Assembly: GCF_027596085.1 (NCBI RefSeq)
Contig: NC_072459.1
Coordinates: 21,268,055 to 21,332,054, forward strand
Direction: 5' to 3'
Source of the DNA: Anoplopoma fimbria
Taxonomy: Eukaryota; Chordata; Actinopteri; Perciformes; Anoplopomatidae
DNA length: 64,000 nt
The position numbers were made by a program, and so were the translations under genes. The notes beneath the pieces were generated by a model. That model was not told where the DNA came from and did no database searches. It worked only from the letters and a program-made list of their open reading frames with translations. The stretch's first letter is position 1, and each line of letters begins with the position of its first letter. This document shows, in pieces, positions 40,486-52,991 of the stretch.

Positions 40486-41471
40486 TCAGTGCTGGGTCTC
40501 CACCTCCACCACAGTCCAGTCCCCAGTCGGGGAGCTGCCCCGACTGTCTGGGGAGTAGCTGCTGACGGAGGTGACTGTGGCGGCAGGAGGGCTGACCTGA
40601 GGCAGCAGAGGCCACATGCTGCTCTCCAAAGGGCTTAAGGTGCCCCCTGTCCCCACGGGGAGGAGGAGGAGAGGAGGACAGTCTCTGTCCCCAGACAGCA
40701 TCAAGGTCTGGTTGATGAGCTGCTGGACCATGTCCACCTTCTTGTTCCATTCCAGTTCCTGTGGTGGGATCGGACGCAGCTGCCTCTGGAAATCCTGCGC
40801 GACACCCCGGGAGTGTGGCCCCCTCTTCCCCACAACCTGCGTATTCCTGTTCTGCCCTCCTCTGGCCTCATCCTCCTCGTCGCTGGTTTCCATGGCTTCG
40901 TAGATGGTGCAGAGCGCCGAGGACGGGGATAGCATGACTCCAGTCGGGCTCCTCCTCAGCTGCTGCTGCTGCTGGATCTGCTTCTGCTGCATGCGGTACT
41001 GCTGCTCCAGCTCCAGCTGCCACTGCAGAACCTGCCTGCGGTGTCGGTGCTCCTGCTGCTGCTGCTGCAGCTGCAGCTGGAGGAGCTCCCTGCGCTGCTT
41101 CTCCAACTGCTTCTGCTGGTCCAGCCTCAGGCGCTCCTCCTCCAGCCACTGCCTCTTCTGTCTCTCCTGTTCCTGCCGATGCTGCATCTCTCTAAGCTTC
41201 CCCTGGTGCTGCTCCAGCTTCCTTAACTGCTCTCCACTGGGGCGACCGTCAACGTTGGCCTCTATCAGAGGAGAAGGAGGAGGAGGGGGTCCGATCTTGG
41301 AGAATTTCGCCGCAACAGTTGGATCAATGGGCCTCCTGTTGCCTGGGACCAAAGCCAAGTAGTGGCCGTTGGCTATAGGATCGTCGGCAGCGTGGTTCTG
41401 GTTCCGGTTGTCTTCCCGCGAGTGCGTTTGCAGCTTGCGGTCTTTGTCCTCTTCATCCGTCTTCTCGTCTC
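40486..41471 (-). CDS. prr36: prr36 last coding exon: Gln-rich coiled coil and conserved C-terminus
   Basis: The acceptor TCTCACAG|GAGACG matches the phase of exon 4 (LAG|DEKTDEEDKD). The 328 residues comprise an acidic/basic start, a PPPPPS run, and a long Glu/Gln/Arg coiled coil with Q runs (QLQLQQQQQEHRHRRQVLQ). Then come SPTGVMLSPSSALCTIYEAM and ETSDEEDEA, a helix (EWNKKVDMVQQLINQTLML) and a Ser/Pro tail ending TGDWTVVEVETQH before TGA. The tail and the YEAMETSDEED patch look constrained. The exon could belong to a separate gene, but no start codon or promoter is evident and the phase fits exon 4 exactly. Confidence 0.6.
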
Positions 41472-44400
41472 CTGTGAGACAGTCAAGATCACTTGGTGCA
41501 TCCATTAGAGATGCATGCATCAAACAGAACGGGTGGTACAACAACAGGGACCAGGAAGTAGAGGGTTCAGGAGAGATTTGACAAGACGGCTAAAGGTGTA
41601 ACGGAAAAAAAGACGGGAGTTCTCAAAATAAATTGACATCCATGACACAGGAAGAAATATATACCTTATGTATCCAAAGCAGGAAACAGAGACAAATCAA
41701 AAGGTAGTTCCTGCATGATGTTTTCTCTCTAAAGTTGCACCTTCTTTAATATAACCATATTTTGATTGATTTCACGATGTAATCTACAGTAAACAGGTAC
41801 CACACTCATATCTTTGTCCTCTTTGAATACGTTGGTCATCATGCAAGACAGCAGTCATATATATATATATATACACAGTACAATGCAGACATTTGAAGGG
41901 ACAGATGAAAACATGGGGGACTGGACCGACAGAAACATGACAGAATTAGACTGAACTAAAATAATGTATGGTATAAAATGTACGGCAGTGCCCCTATGTA
42001 AATGTATAAAGGAAAGCAGCGGTGTCCCAAAACACAAACCTGAAACAGGACTTTTTGCAGAGGCTCATATCCCCAAACAACACTTCGTACGATACCTTAC
42101 GAAAAGTTGTTCCTCAGTCCAGCAACACCTGTCAATTTCCACTCCTAACATGAATTAAATCTTTTCGAAATAAACTTCCATTTTTGCAGTAAGCAACTTT
42201 AGGCAATAAACATACTTCTAGTTAGGTTTAGGAAAGATCATGAACTACTAAGTTAGGTTTAGGAAAAGATCATGAAATGCTTAGTTGGGTTTAGGCAACC
42301 AAACTACTTAGCTAGGTTTAGGAAGAGATCGTGAAGACTGATGTTTGTTTGACCAGTCCCCCTCCTCTCCCACCCACCATGGGGGACTTTTTGCGGCCTT
42401 TATATTTCCTGGTTAATGATCTCGTGGATTACATTCCATTTCCGTTTGTACGCTGTATGAGAACAGCCTGCTACGTGTTGAATGTGTGCGTGGGTGTAGA
42501 CAGATCTGAATAGTTTTCACTCTTTTTAAAGCACTTGTAAGTGTTTGAGCAATTCTAGTGCTATGGAGCAATGTTTTTTGTCAGGCTAACTTTAAGTGAG
42601 CGCCACCTGCAAAGGTCATGGCCTGAATGCGATGTTTGTCACCTTGGGTGGAATCTGAAGAAGTCATGAAGGCATATCAGCATGCTGGAGAACAGGACAC
42701 AGGGACACCATTCGGATTACCTCTTTGATTCGAACCAAAATTCCATTTTCGATACAACACCATTGTGCAATGTTGCATCACTTCCTGTTTTACTGGTTAT
42801 TCCCATGGTGAAGAGTAGGAGAGGTCATGGGAAATTTAACACACAGCGACTCGAACACGAGGCATGCTGGATCCACAGGGGAAATAAGAAACAGGAACAA
42901 AATGCCTTGCAATGATGTTTTAATGGAATTTTGAAAGATAACCTAATGTGAATCATTCATCGATGAACATGTCTAGCGTAGAATTGTTTCAAATCCAAGG
43001 TAGTACACAGTCTTTATGTTAGTTAAACATGCAATATACTGTTGAAATAGTAAACCAAACTCTCACTATGAAAACGTTTCAGCGAGTGATAGTAATGTAC
43101 GACAATGGGCGGGTCTCATCACAAATAATAGGCTAGTTGTTAGTCTTCAGAAACACAAATGATCAGCTAACTGAGGCTTGAAGCTTAGCCACTTAAAACC
43201 AAATGCCTGAAACACATACTGCACGTGACTGCACGTTATATACCTCAACAACCTATGCAAAAGAGCCTCTTGAAGCGCACATTCAAAAACTTCACCGACT
43301 GCGATCTAATACTTCCCACACCTACCTCAACAAATCTGCCGTGTTAATATCTAGCCTTTATTTTGATAGCTAAAACTCGGAACACAAACTTTTAAAAAGA
43401 GCATTGTGACTAGCGCTATGGTGCTGTTGAACATGAAGCGTGTGTACACAGGGTAGGGAGGAACAGGTTTCAACAGAAAAAACAACAAGAAATAAGCAAA
43501 TACAAAACAAACAAAAAAAAAAATCATTGACATTTGTTCGGTAAAAACAGTAGGATAAATACACAATGAGTCCATTTCATTCCATCTGTGTCTTTTTTTT
43601 TTTCTTCTTTTTTTCCGGTTTAAAAGCTCAGTCACAGTGGACCAATCAGTCAATACCCCATCGGGGGCTACAGAATATGCAGTGTTACTTAAAAAGGAAC
43701 ATTCTACTAGAAAATGGTAGTAGCTATTGTACATAAAGGAGTTTAAGCCAAACACTCATAACCATGACCATAACAGTATGAAAGAGGGAGGCTTCATTTA
43801 AAAATTGCTACAGTCTTTTTTTTTTTCATCTCCTTTGTTTTTAATTCTTTCCTACAATCTTGCTCTCCTTTTTTTTTTCTCTTCTAAGCCATCTAACCCA
43901 ACTGGAGAGAAAACAAACAACAGGTAACGGGGGAGGGTTGCGGGGAAAAGGTGCATTCCGGGAGGGAATAGGAGGGACTTATACATTACCTGCCAGAAAA
44001 CTATCAGTCTTATCACATATGGTAGAGTAGTAAGGTGGCTGGCTGTCGCCGGCGTCTCCAGATTCCACAGACCCAAGATGGCGGCTGGGCTCCAACGGGT
44101 CGACCTCCTCCAGTTGGTCCACGGCGATCTTTCCCCCAAACATGTAGTGGTGCTCATCTAGACTGTCGAGCTGGTTTTCGCCTGGGTGGCCCAAAGGCAT
44201 CAGGTCCACGGGTCTGCCCAGTAGGTCGTCTGGCTGGGCGGCTGCAGCTGCTGATGGCAGGGTCAGCTCCTTGATGAAGGAGGGGTCCTTGGCCTCCTCT
44301 GGAAGCTGCTCCTCATTCTCCAGCGAGAAGATCCCCGGGCTCTTTCCGCAGCTCTCGGCCATGGAGTGGGCGTTTGAGTTGGACATGGTGCAGTCGAAGC

Positions 44401-47400
44401 CGTAAGATGCCACAGAGTTGGCTGATTGCGGGGTGGTTCCGCCTCCGTCCTCCTCGCCCTCTCCGGCAGGCGTGTCCCCCGCCTCCTCGTCCTCCTCGAG
44501 ATCGGGCAGGCTGCGGGTGGGATGAGGGCTTTCGAATCCTGCGCTCTCGTCGGTCACCGCCGGTGCATCTGGGTCGTTTATTTGCATCTCGCCCTCAGTG
44601 TCGCTGGCCTCGTCTCCAGAGGTGGAGGGGGAGGACGGGGCGGATGCCGGAGCGGTCGGGGGTCCTGTTCCTAGGACCTCGTCGGCCGGGAGAGTCTCTG
44701 CCTCCTCCTCTTCTCCATCACCTTTCTCCAAGTGAATGCCCAGGTCCTGCTCCATGTCAGGCTGGACCGAAGCAGGCACTGGGGTATGCTGTTTGTCAGA
44801 GCGGGACTCCACCCCAGAGCTGCTGTCGTAGTCTTGCAGTTCCTCCGGTGTGCTCGTCTCGCTGCTGCTGTGCGCGGCCTGAGCTGCGCCGGGCTGGGAC
44901 ATCCCTGGAGCCGTGGACAGGACATGAGCGTCTTCATCTGCAGAGCTCTTCATCTCCTCGAAGGCTGACTGATGCTGCCGTGGCTCATGCTCTGACTCAT
45001 GGGCAAAGGACGGGGCACTGCTGTCCAAACCTGCGTGGGCAGGAGACAGGATTGGCGTCTCGGATTCCTCCGCAACGTGGTCGGACACAGGGCTTGGGGA
45101 GGAGACAGCGGGCAGGGAGGCTGGTTGAGTCCAGGTGTCTCCGAAGGGGTTGGACTGGCCCCAGGATGAGGCAGGGGGACGCATGGTGGAGGACCGGACC
45201 GATTTAGGTTGTCTTGACGCTCTTCCTCATTGAAATCATCTTCGTCTACATTCCCACAGCTCTCCGTCACCCCTTCGCTGTGCATCTCCACATCTTCGTC
45301 CTCCTCGTCCTCGTCCCGCTCCTGCTGCTGGAACGCCTTGTGATGCTCTTCCACTCTCTCTGAGCTCAGGTCCATATCGTCCACCCTCTCGTCCTCTTCA
45401 TCTTCGTCCTCCTCCTCCTCGTTGGCCAGTGTTTCCACGTTGGGAGAGCCCATGAGGTTGCCGTCTCCCTCGGAGCCGCGCAGGCTGGAGTCGACCAGGG
45501 CGTCGGAGCTCTGGGTGCCCTCCAGCAGCGCGGTGTGCTGGGTGCTGCTGAGGTCGGACACGCCCTGCTGCCGGCTGCTGGTGCAGCTGCTCACGTCCTC
45601 AGAGTCCATTCCTGACAGCAGGTCGTCACCGTGCCATGCAGCGGAGCCGCCGAAAGCCGAGGGCCTCACTTGGAACTCCTCAGAGGGCTGGGACGTGCTC
45701 ATGTCGGTGGCCAGGGACGAAGGCTGGTGGCCTAGTCTCCTCTGTTCCTCATCCTCATCTTCCTCCTCCTCCTCATCATCCTCATTTATCTCCTCATCAG
45801 CCTTTTCCACTGCCTCCTCCTTTTCGTGCGGGGAGATCAGGTCCCTGGAGGTGAAATCACCCATTGGCGAGGCACCCAGCAAGAGAGGCTGTGCCATCAT
45901 GTTGAAGGTGGCTGCAGATGGAGCTGTGGAGGTCGGCATAAACAGGTTCTCCTTCTCTTCTTCTTCCTCCTCCTCCTCTTCTTCCTCCTCCCTTGTCGTC
46001 TGTGCCTCAAACTGGTTTTCATTCTCCTTCTCCTCTTCTGTGTGGAAGTTCATTGTATTGAGACTCTGAGGGGCGAAGTCAGACAGACCAAGGGCCTGGT
46101 TGTCACCCCAGGGATTGGCCTGGATGTGCATGTCCAGCAGAGAAGAGGCATTCTGTGGCTCTCTGACAGGGGACACGGGGCCCGGTGGGGAACAAGGAGG
46201 AGACATAACAGTCGTTCCCAGGCAAGGAACCGATTCCTTGGCAGACTCCTCGTATTTGAAGTGGTCCAGATGAGCGGACAGCGGAGCATTGGAGCCTGGT
46301 TCCTGGACTAGTTCAGCTCCTAGATCTGACTCTGGTTGAGACAGTGGTTCTGGGAGGGGCTCTGGAGATGGTTCCCGTACTGGCTCTGGTCGTGGTTCAT
46401 GTACTGGTTCTGGTGTTAGTTCCCGTACAGGTTCTGGTCTTGGTTCATGTACTGGTTCTGGTGTTAGTTCCCGTACTGGTTCTGGTGTTAGTTCCCGTAC
46501 AGGTTCTGGTGTTAGTTCCCGTACTGGTTCTGGTCTTGGTTCATGTACTGGTTCTGGTGTTAGTTCCCGTACTGGTTCTGGTGTTAGTTCCCGTACAGGT
46601 TCTGGTGTTAGTTCCCGTACTGGTTCTGGTGCTGGGTCTGAAAGTTTTTCTTGCCCGGCTTCGGTCTGGCAGGACATCAGATCTGCAGCAGATTGCTCCA
46701 CAGCTGGTTCTGGTTCCTGTGGCCCTGCGACGGCAGATGCCGCAGTCGCGATAGCAGCAGCTGCGGCGACGGCTGCGGCGATTTCCTTTCCGGGTTCTGC
46801 AACAGTTGCAACTTTGGGGCCGCGTTTCACTGGAGTCGGGGTGCTGCTGCCCACAGTTTTCTTGGGGGTGGAGGCCTTGCCTGCAGCTGCTTTGGAGCCA
46901 GGGGTCTTGGGGGCATCCTTAGAAGGTGTGGGCTTACTTACGTCTGCTTTGGCGCGGATGGGTGTCTTTGTGTCTGCAGCCTTACTGGCGGCAGGCTTTT
47001 TGGCGGTGGCGGCAGATTTTGGGGTCTCAGGTTTTGCAGACTTTGTTGTAGAGGACGGGCGAGTGAGTGGGGACTCTGCAGGCTTTTTGGATGCTGAAGT
47101 GGTTGGTTTGGTAACATCTGGCGGACGAACACAGCACATGAATGGTTAAACAATATTATAATTCAACAACAAGTGCCTTTAACTTGCCTAATTTCTAACC
47201 CAACAGCAAATCATAACAAAAAAAAGCAATTGAATACTGTTATGATCAAACTTTTTTTGTACAAAAGAAAAGATATATGCATGTTTGTGCGTCACCTTTT
47301 TTCACAGGGGTTGTGTTTCTGGATGTTTGCGATGCTAGAGGTTTTCCACCAGAGGGGGTAGTGGAGGTTAGTCTGGAGGCAGCGGGCTTGGCAGTGGTGG

Positions 47401-50400
47401 AGGAGGTTTTAGGGGTGGTAGTTTTGCCTGCAGCTGGGGAGCTCTTGGTTGGGCCGGTAGTGGGCGGCCGGCTTGGGCCTGTGGCAGGACGACATGACGC
47501 TGCCGTGCCGGGTGTAGCCCTGAAGAAATGAACACAAGGAAGAAGGTTGAGAGATACGGAGGGGTGCTACAGCAAAGAGATCTGGGGCAGAGAAAGAATG
47601 CCGGTTATGGGTGTGTATGTTCTTTTACAAATCCCCATGAGACAGACATATCTAACTGAGCTCAAAACAATGGCAATCTCCTTATTGGCTTATTGAAGGT
47701 GACTCAAGCGGTTGAGCTGTCAAGCCGAAGCTAGGGGGCAAGCGTCATGTGGTGGTCAGCCCTATGCTGTAAGTGCCTCATAATGGTCATGACAGGGAGC
47801 AAGACTTTGACTTGTCATTCGTTAGTCACTTCTGCTGCCAGAGGATACACTCAGAAACGGCACAAACAAGAGACTAAAAAACAATTAAGGAGTAGGACAA
47901 GGAGAGCATAGGCTGTTGTTAGTGGGTGCACAAGCAGCCAAAGCCTTGACCTAAATAGCCATTCACAGATGTGGCATGAGCCCAAATCTAACGACTACTA
48001 GTAAACATGTTCACACAAGGAGCCCACCACTGAAGACTACACTTTCGAAGATAATAAGCTATTCCCACTTATCTGCTATATTTATGGTCTTTTATCCATT
48101 CTATTGGTTTAAATATTTTATTTCTCTCTCATGTACAGCCTCAATTTGTTTTTATTTAAAATTTTTGTTGTCTAATTAGCTCGTTCAGTCGTCTGTAAAG
48201 CATGCATGAAATGAGCTATAAAAAAATAAAGTTATGGATTTATTATAACAGACCATGAGCAAATAGCATAGTGTGAGGGGTTTACATAGATAAATCAATA
48301 GAGTTTTGCAGGGATGAGTCCTAAACAAGAAATGAGTCAGCATTTTTTCACTTCCTTTTTTTCCATGGGTTTTTGGTTCGTTGTCTGAACTAAGGTTTGC
48401 GGTGAACACAAGCTACTTTCACAGTCGGTACATTTTGAAGCTTTTTAGTGTCTTAAATAAAGGCTGTCGCTAACAAATGGCTAAAAGAGACTACGAAACG
48501 TCATCACACCAAACACTAGTCTGCCTTTAGCTTAGTTGGGGTGACGAGAAATCATGTGACAGCGGTGGAGTTAGTTTATAGCCTAACGTTAGCTATTTAC
48601 TTCTGTATATTGCATTCACCATCAAAAATCATTAAAGAGGTGTTCATTCGTCTATCATAAACGTTTGTTTGCCACGGAACTTATTTTCTGCAATAATCCG
48701 AAACCCAGTGGAGAAATCCCATTGGCATTTTGTAAAGGGAATGGGAGCAATGCTAACTTATGTGTTGGTTTCCACAAATACATCGTCCCGGCAGCTCTCT
48801 ACTCTTGTCTTTAGTGCAGCACCATCTGAGGCCCAGCTAGCTCTTCCACAGCCCCATGATGAACTCCCCCGAGGGGCTTAGAAGCAAAGCAGTCTGGGAG
48901 GTGAGTCACCACGGACCCCAGAGAGGCATCCCAACCCCAGTCCACCTCTGTCCCTGATCTCTCGTCTATAGCCAATCCCCACGAGGGAATGACACTTGGG
49001 GCATTGTGCATCAGCCCGCATGCTTTGACGGGCTCTCCTCCTATGTCACGTCTGAGCGATGTAACCTACATCTAGTGGTCCTGACAAGGCTGTGGTGTGC
49101 AGTCTCCCCGGGCCCACGCTGCACTAACTGCCTGTTTCTAAATAAAGACTTGAGCGAGCACTGGCAGAAAGAGAACAGGGAGGTAGCGGGAGAGCGAAGA
49201 TGTCTGGGAACACGTTAATCTTTAATACTGAAAGGAGGAACAAAAATAACTTCTCAGAATGAGCCAGCTGGATCCTCGGGCTGTGTTAAAAGCACACTCT
49301 GTCTGTGATGGCAACGAGCTAGTGCGTGCTATTCACTACCTGGCAAATGTAACGGAATCAGACGGAATGAGATTAAAGCCAGGGAGCGACGGGTGGCAAC
49401 ACAACCGGGGTGTGCTCACACCGGGAGTTCAAACAAGCTTTTACAGCTGATCCACACCATTTAGAATTAGCTCTGGGGTAGTGAAAGGTGTGTTACTCAT
49501 TCCGAGGTTGTTGGATCATGTCGATGCAGTTTTACCAATCTAAAACTCGTAAAAGATCTGGCTGTGGAAAACCACTAGCGGACTCATCGGTGATGCGTTG
49601 TTTTACCGTGTGTTTACTGGAAAATCAGAAAGTCTGATGATGAGGTCATTTGAAAAACAAAACCCTCTCCTCCTTTTGTAATAGAGACAAAGGAAAATGA
49701 TTATCAGCTGGAACAGCGGTGAAATGTACTGGAGGCCAAAGTTGCAACAAATCCTTGGCAGAGCTAGTGCTGGCTAAGGAAAAAAACGTTTTAGCAGAAA
49801 AAAATTAATAAATCAATGTCTTCAATCAGATCAAATTAATTTAATATGTGTCTTCTCTATAACATTCTGTACTGCACAGCTTGGCGTCCTAAATTCAATA
49901 AATAAAATAAAAACAATAAAATAAATACATTTAGGAAACGCTGAAAGAGATGTATGTTTAAGCATATGAACAAGATGTTAAAAGGTGAAATTAGAAAAAA
50001 ACGTTGACTCTGTGGCGCCTGAATTAGGGAGTTGAAGAAACGATAAGCACTACAGGGGGGAGGAGAATGGGGAGAACCTGGCGTTAGAGATAAAGCATGC
50101 TGAGGAGATATTCGGAGAGAACATTCGAAAATAATACGTCTGATAAAAGGAATATGGATGATCCAAAAAGACAGGGCTGCTTTAGAGAGTGCTGGAAATT
50201 AACCAGGCCACTGAGAAAGAAAGACGAAAGAGGGAGGCGGAGCGAGAGAGAGACTGGACGGAGGGGGCAGATAATATTCATCCGATTACACATTGTCTTA
50301 TATCAATGTCTTCCTCTTCCTTATCACAGAACACTATGGCATCTAAGAGACTGGGCCACAATAAAATAAGGCATTTTGTTGTGAAGTAGTTTAACAACAC

Positions 50401-52943
50401 TGAGCAGTGCATTGATGCTTGAATTATTTTATGTTGGACAAAATACCAAGAAATGCAACAGAGCTGACAAAATCTGATCTGTGTTTGGTTGCTAATGGCG
50501 CACGGCGAGGTATTTAAAGTTTGCCTCTGTCGCCCTGAGGATCATTAATAACACTCTAGTTTTATGGCAACTACACATTTCTTCAATCACTGGGGCAGAG
50601 GATGGATCACTGTGTGTGAAAATGTGGTTGCCTGCTGGTGCTGCTTTGTTTGCAAAGACAACAAGAGTCTGGGCTGTGATTTGAATAATGAGATGAAAAG
50701 GGGGGGGGGCAAATGAGTAAGCGGGAGCTAAGCAAGCATGCAGGCAGGCATCTTCCCCCGCAGCACAAGGCGACAAAAAACGTGGTGGAGGGCCCTCCCA
50801 CCGCTCGAGACGAGCAGCGAATTAAAGATGATGCCGTGTTAATTAAGCATAAGAAATACGGAGGCAGGATCTTCAGCCTGGTTCGAGCGGCCCCTCGGGA
50901 AGCGTACAAGTCATGTGACTAAGGGCGATTTGGAAAGGCTATTTGTTAAATGAACCTGATAAGAGGTCTCCGCTCTATATGTGATCATCCATTTACAATA
51001 GGAGTTCACTGTGGTTGTCCGCTTAATCTACAGCTACAGCAAAGCAGGAAGTGCAGCCCCCTGGCACTTTATGTTCTATGATGTAGAAAAAATACAACCT
51101 ACACCAAGGCGGAAACGTAAGGGTCTGACAAGTGAAACCAAAGCTGAAGTGCCTTTAACTTGCCTGCTTTCTAATGGCCATCAGGGTAAGACTTCTCTGG
51201 TTGCAGAAAAATCTGTTGTCTGATTGAATAGAAGTCTATGAGAAAGCGACCCTTCTTCTCACTTGATTTATTACCTCAGTAAACATTGTTAACATGAGTT
51301 TATGGTCTCAATCGGCAGTTTCGAGTCTTTTTCAATACAGCATGATGTTCATTTAGTAATCTAGGGTCCCTTTAGACTCAAATAGACCATAAAGCAGGTT
51401 ATTCTTGAAGGTGTGTCTACCTTGTGATTGACAGGATGCTGCCACGGCTTTGTATGGTCTGGGAATTGACAGTGTTTTTGTTTTAGAACTTAAACCCTTT
51501 CATAGTCTGTTTTCAGTTTATAAAAGTTTAATGTTACCATTCCGCGCCTACAAATGTCTTATTCAGCATCCCGTTGTACTTAGCTCCACCCTCTTGGGTC
51601 ACTCCTGGTTGCAAAAAGACAAGATGGCAGCGGGCAAAAACCAAGATGGTGAAAGCCAAATACCGAGATGGTGAAGTTCAATATTAAGATTGTGAAGACC
51701 AAAAACCACAATGGCAAAGTTCAAAAACCAAGGTGGCGAAGGCCAAAAACCAAGATGGTGCCATCCCGGTGACTATGTCTTTATACAGTCTATGCCTAAA
51801 CCTGATCAACAGTTCAAATACTGTACTGCGCAGAATTCAAACAAAATAATCACTATATAGTGAGGGTGTAAAAGCTCTTAGAGTTAGAGCGTATCGACTG
51901 TACTATGTCAGATGCTATAGGTCAAATCCCACATTGCTCTCGCTATGATTTCTGTTGCTCCATTACCAAAAGAAGATTCTCCTTTTTCCTCTTTATGTGA
52001 TTCTATTTGATAGAACACAAGAATGGAGAAAAGGTCATATTGTCAGAGACAATGATGCAGTTGTAGCCATCATTAATCAAAATGTTCGATTAAATCTACA
52101 TCAATCACGTAGGAGAAATTGAAATACAATGAAGTAATTATTTAGAGAAGGATGACTTGAAACTATTATAAAAAGGAATGTTCAAAAGGGGGTCACAGTA
52201 TTTTTTTTCCTATAAATTCTCAACTTATGTTTGAAATTAGAACAGCTGAGATGTGGGTCTGGTACAGACCAAAAAAAAGGACACAGCTTTCAGCAAAGCG
52301 TTTCTCTGATGTCTATTACATCTATCACATTTCTGCGGCAAGAGTGAACACCCACAAGCGCTCAAATCTTCATCTCACACTCAAACGTGCGCACTTCCGT
52401 CCCTCTTCCCTTTACTCCCTCCCGCCTCCTTCCCACTAAATCCATTTGGTAATTGGCTCTGCGGCTGCACCTCCGTAAAAACCACGGCAGCGAGAGGCCG
52501 CATCACGGCTGTCACCTGCCACCCCCAAAGCAGGATGGAGGATTTACAACCTGCTTAGCGCTGGACGGCTGCACAGCGTCTGGGGCAAGGACCCCGAACG
52601 ATGCCCGGCACACACACACACATGCAGGACCATTACATCAGCAGTAATTTGTTAGATCATGAGGAGGGTTGCATTCAATTCGGTGCAATAAAAAATGATC
52701 ATCCCTGAGGGACCATCAGGGAGGGAAACAGCATGACTAATGTGGGAACATGGGGCAGCTGAGAGGTTGGCAAAGAGAGTGAGGGCAAAAATGGGACAGC
52801 GAGCTCGTCCCATTTTCCTCCTCTGAGTTTTTGAAATAAGGACTGAATGCCCTTCCTTTGTCCTCTATTCTATAGGCCAATATCACCCTCTGCTTCACGC
52901 AGAGACACCCTCTGGTCCTCCGCTTCTTTTTTCCCACCCCTGC

Positions 52944-52991
<48 letters not shown>

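Noticed and set aside
40904..41362. Cys/Ser-rich plus-strand open frame
   Set aside because: Antisense of the Gln-rich coiled-coil codons (CAG read as CTG/TGC).
44374..45207. 277-residue plus-strand open frame
   Set aside because: It is antisense to the GC-rich prr36 exon 4, whose minus-strand frame has splice sites and a conserved block.
46363..46626. Regular repeats resembling a CRISPR-like array
   Set aside because: Contiguous 24-bp units in a coding frame without spacers, in a vertebrate gene.
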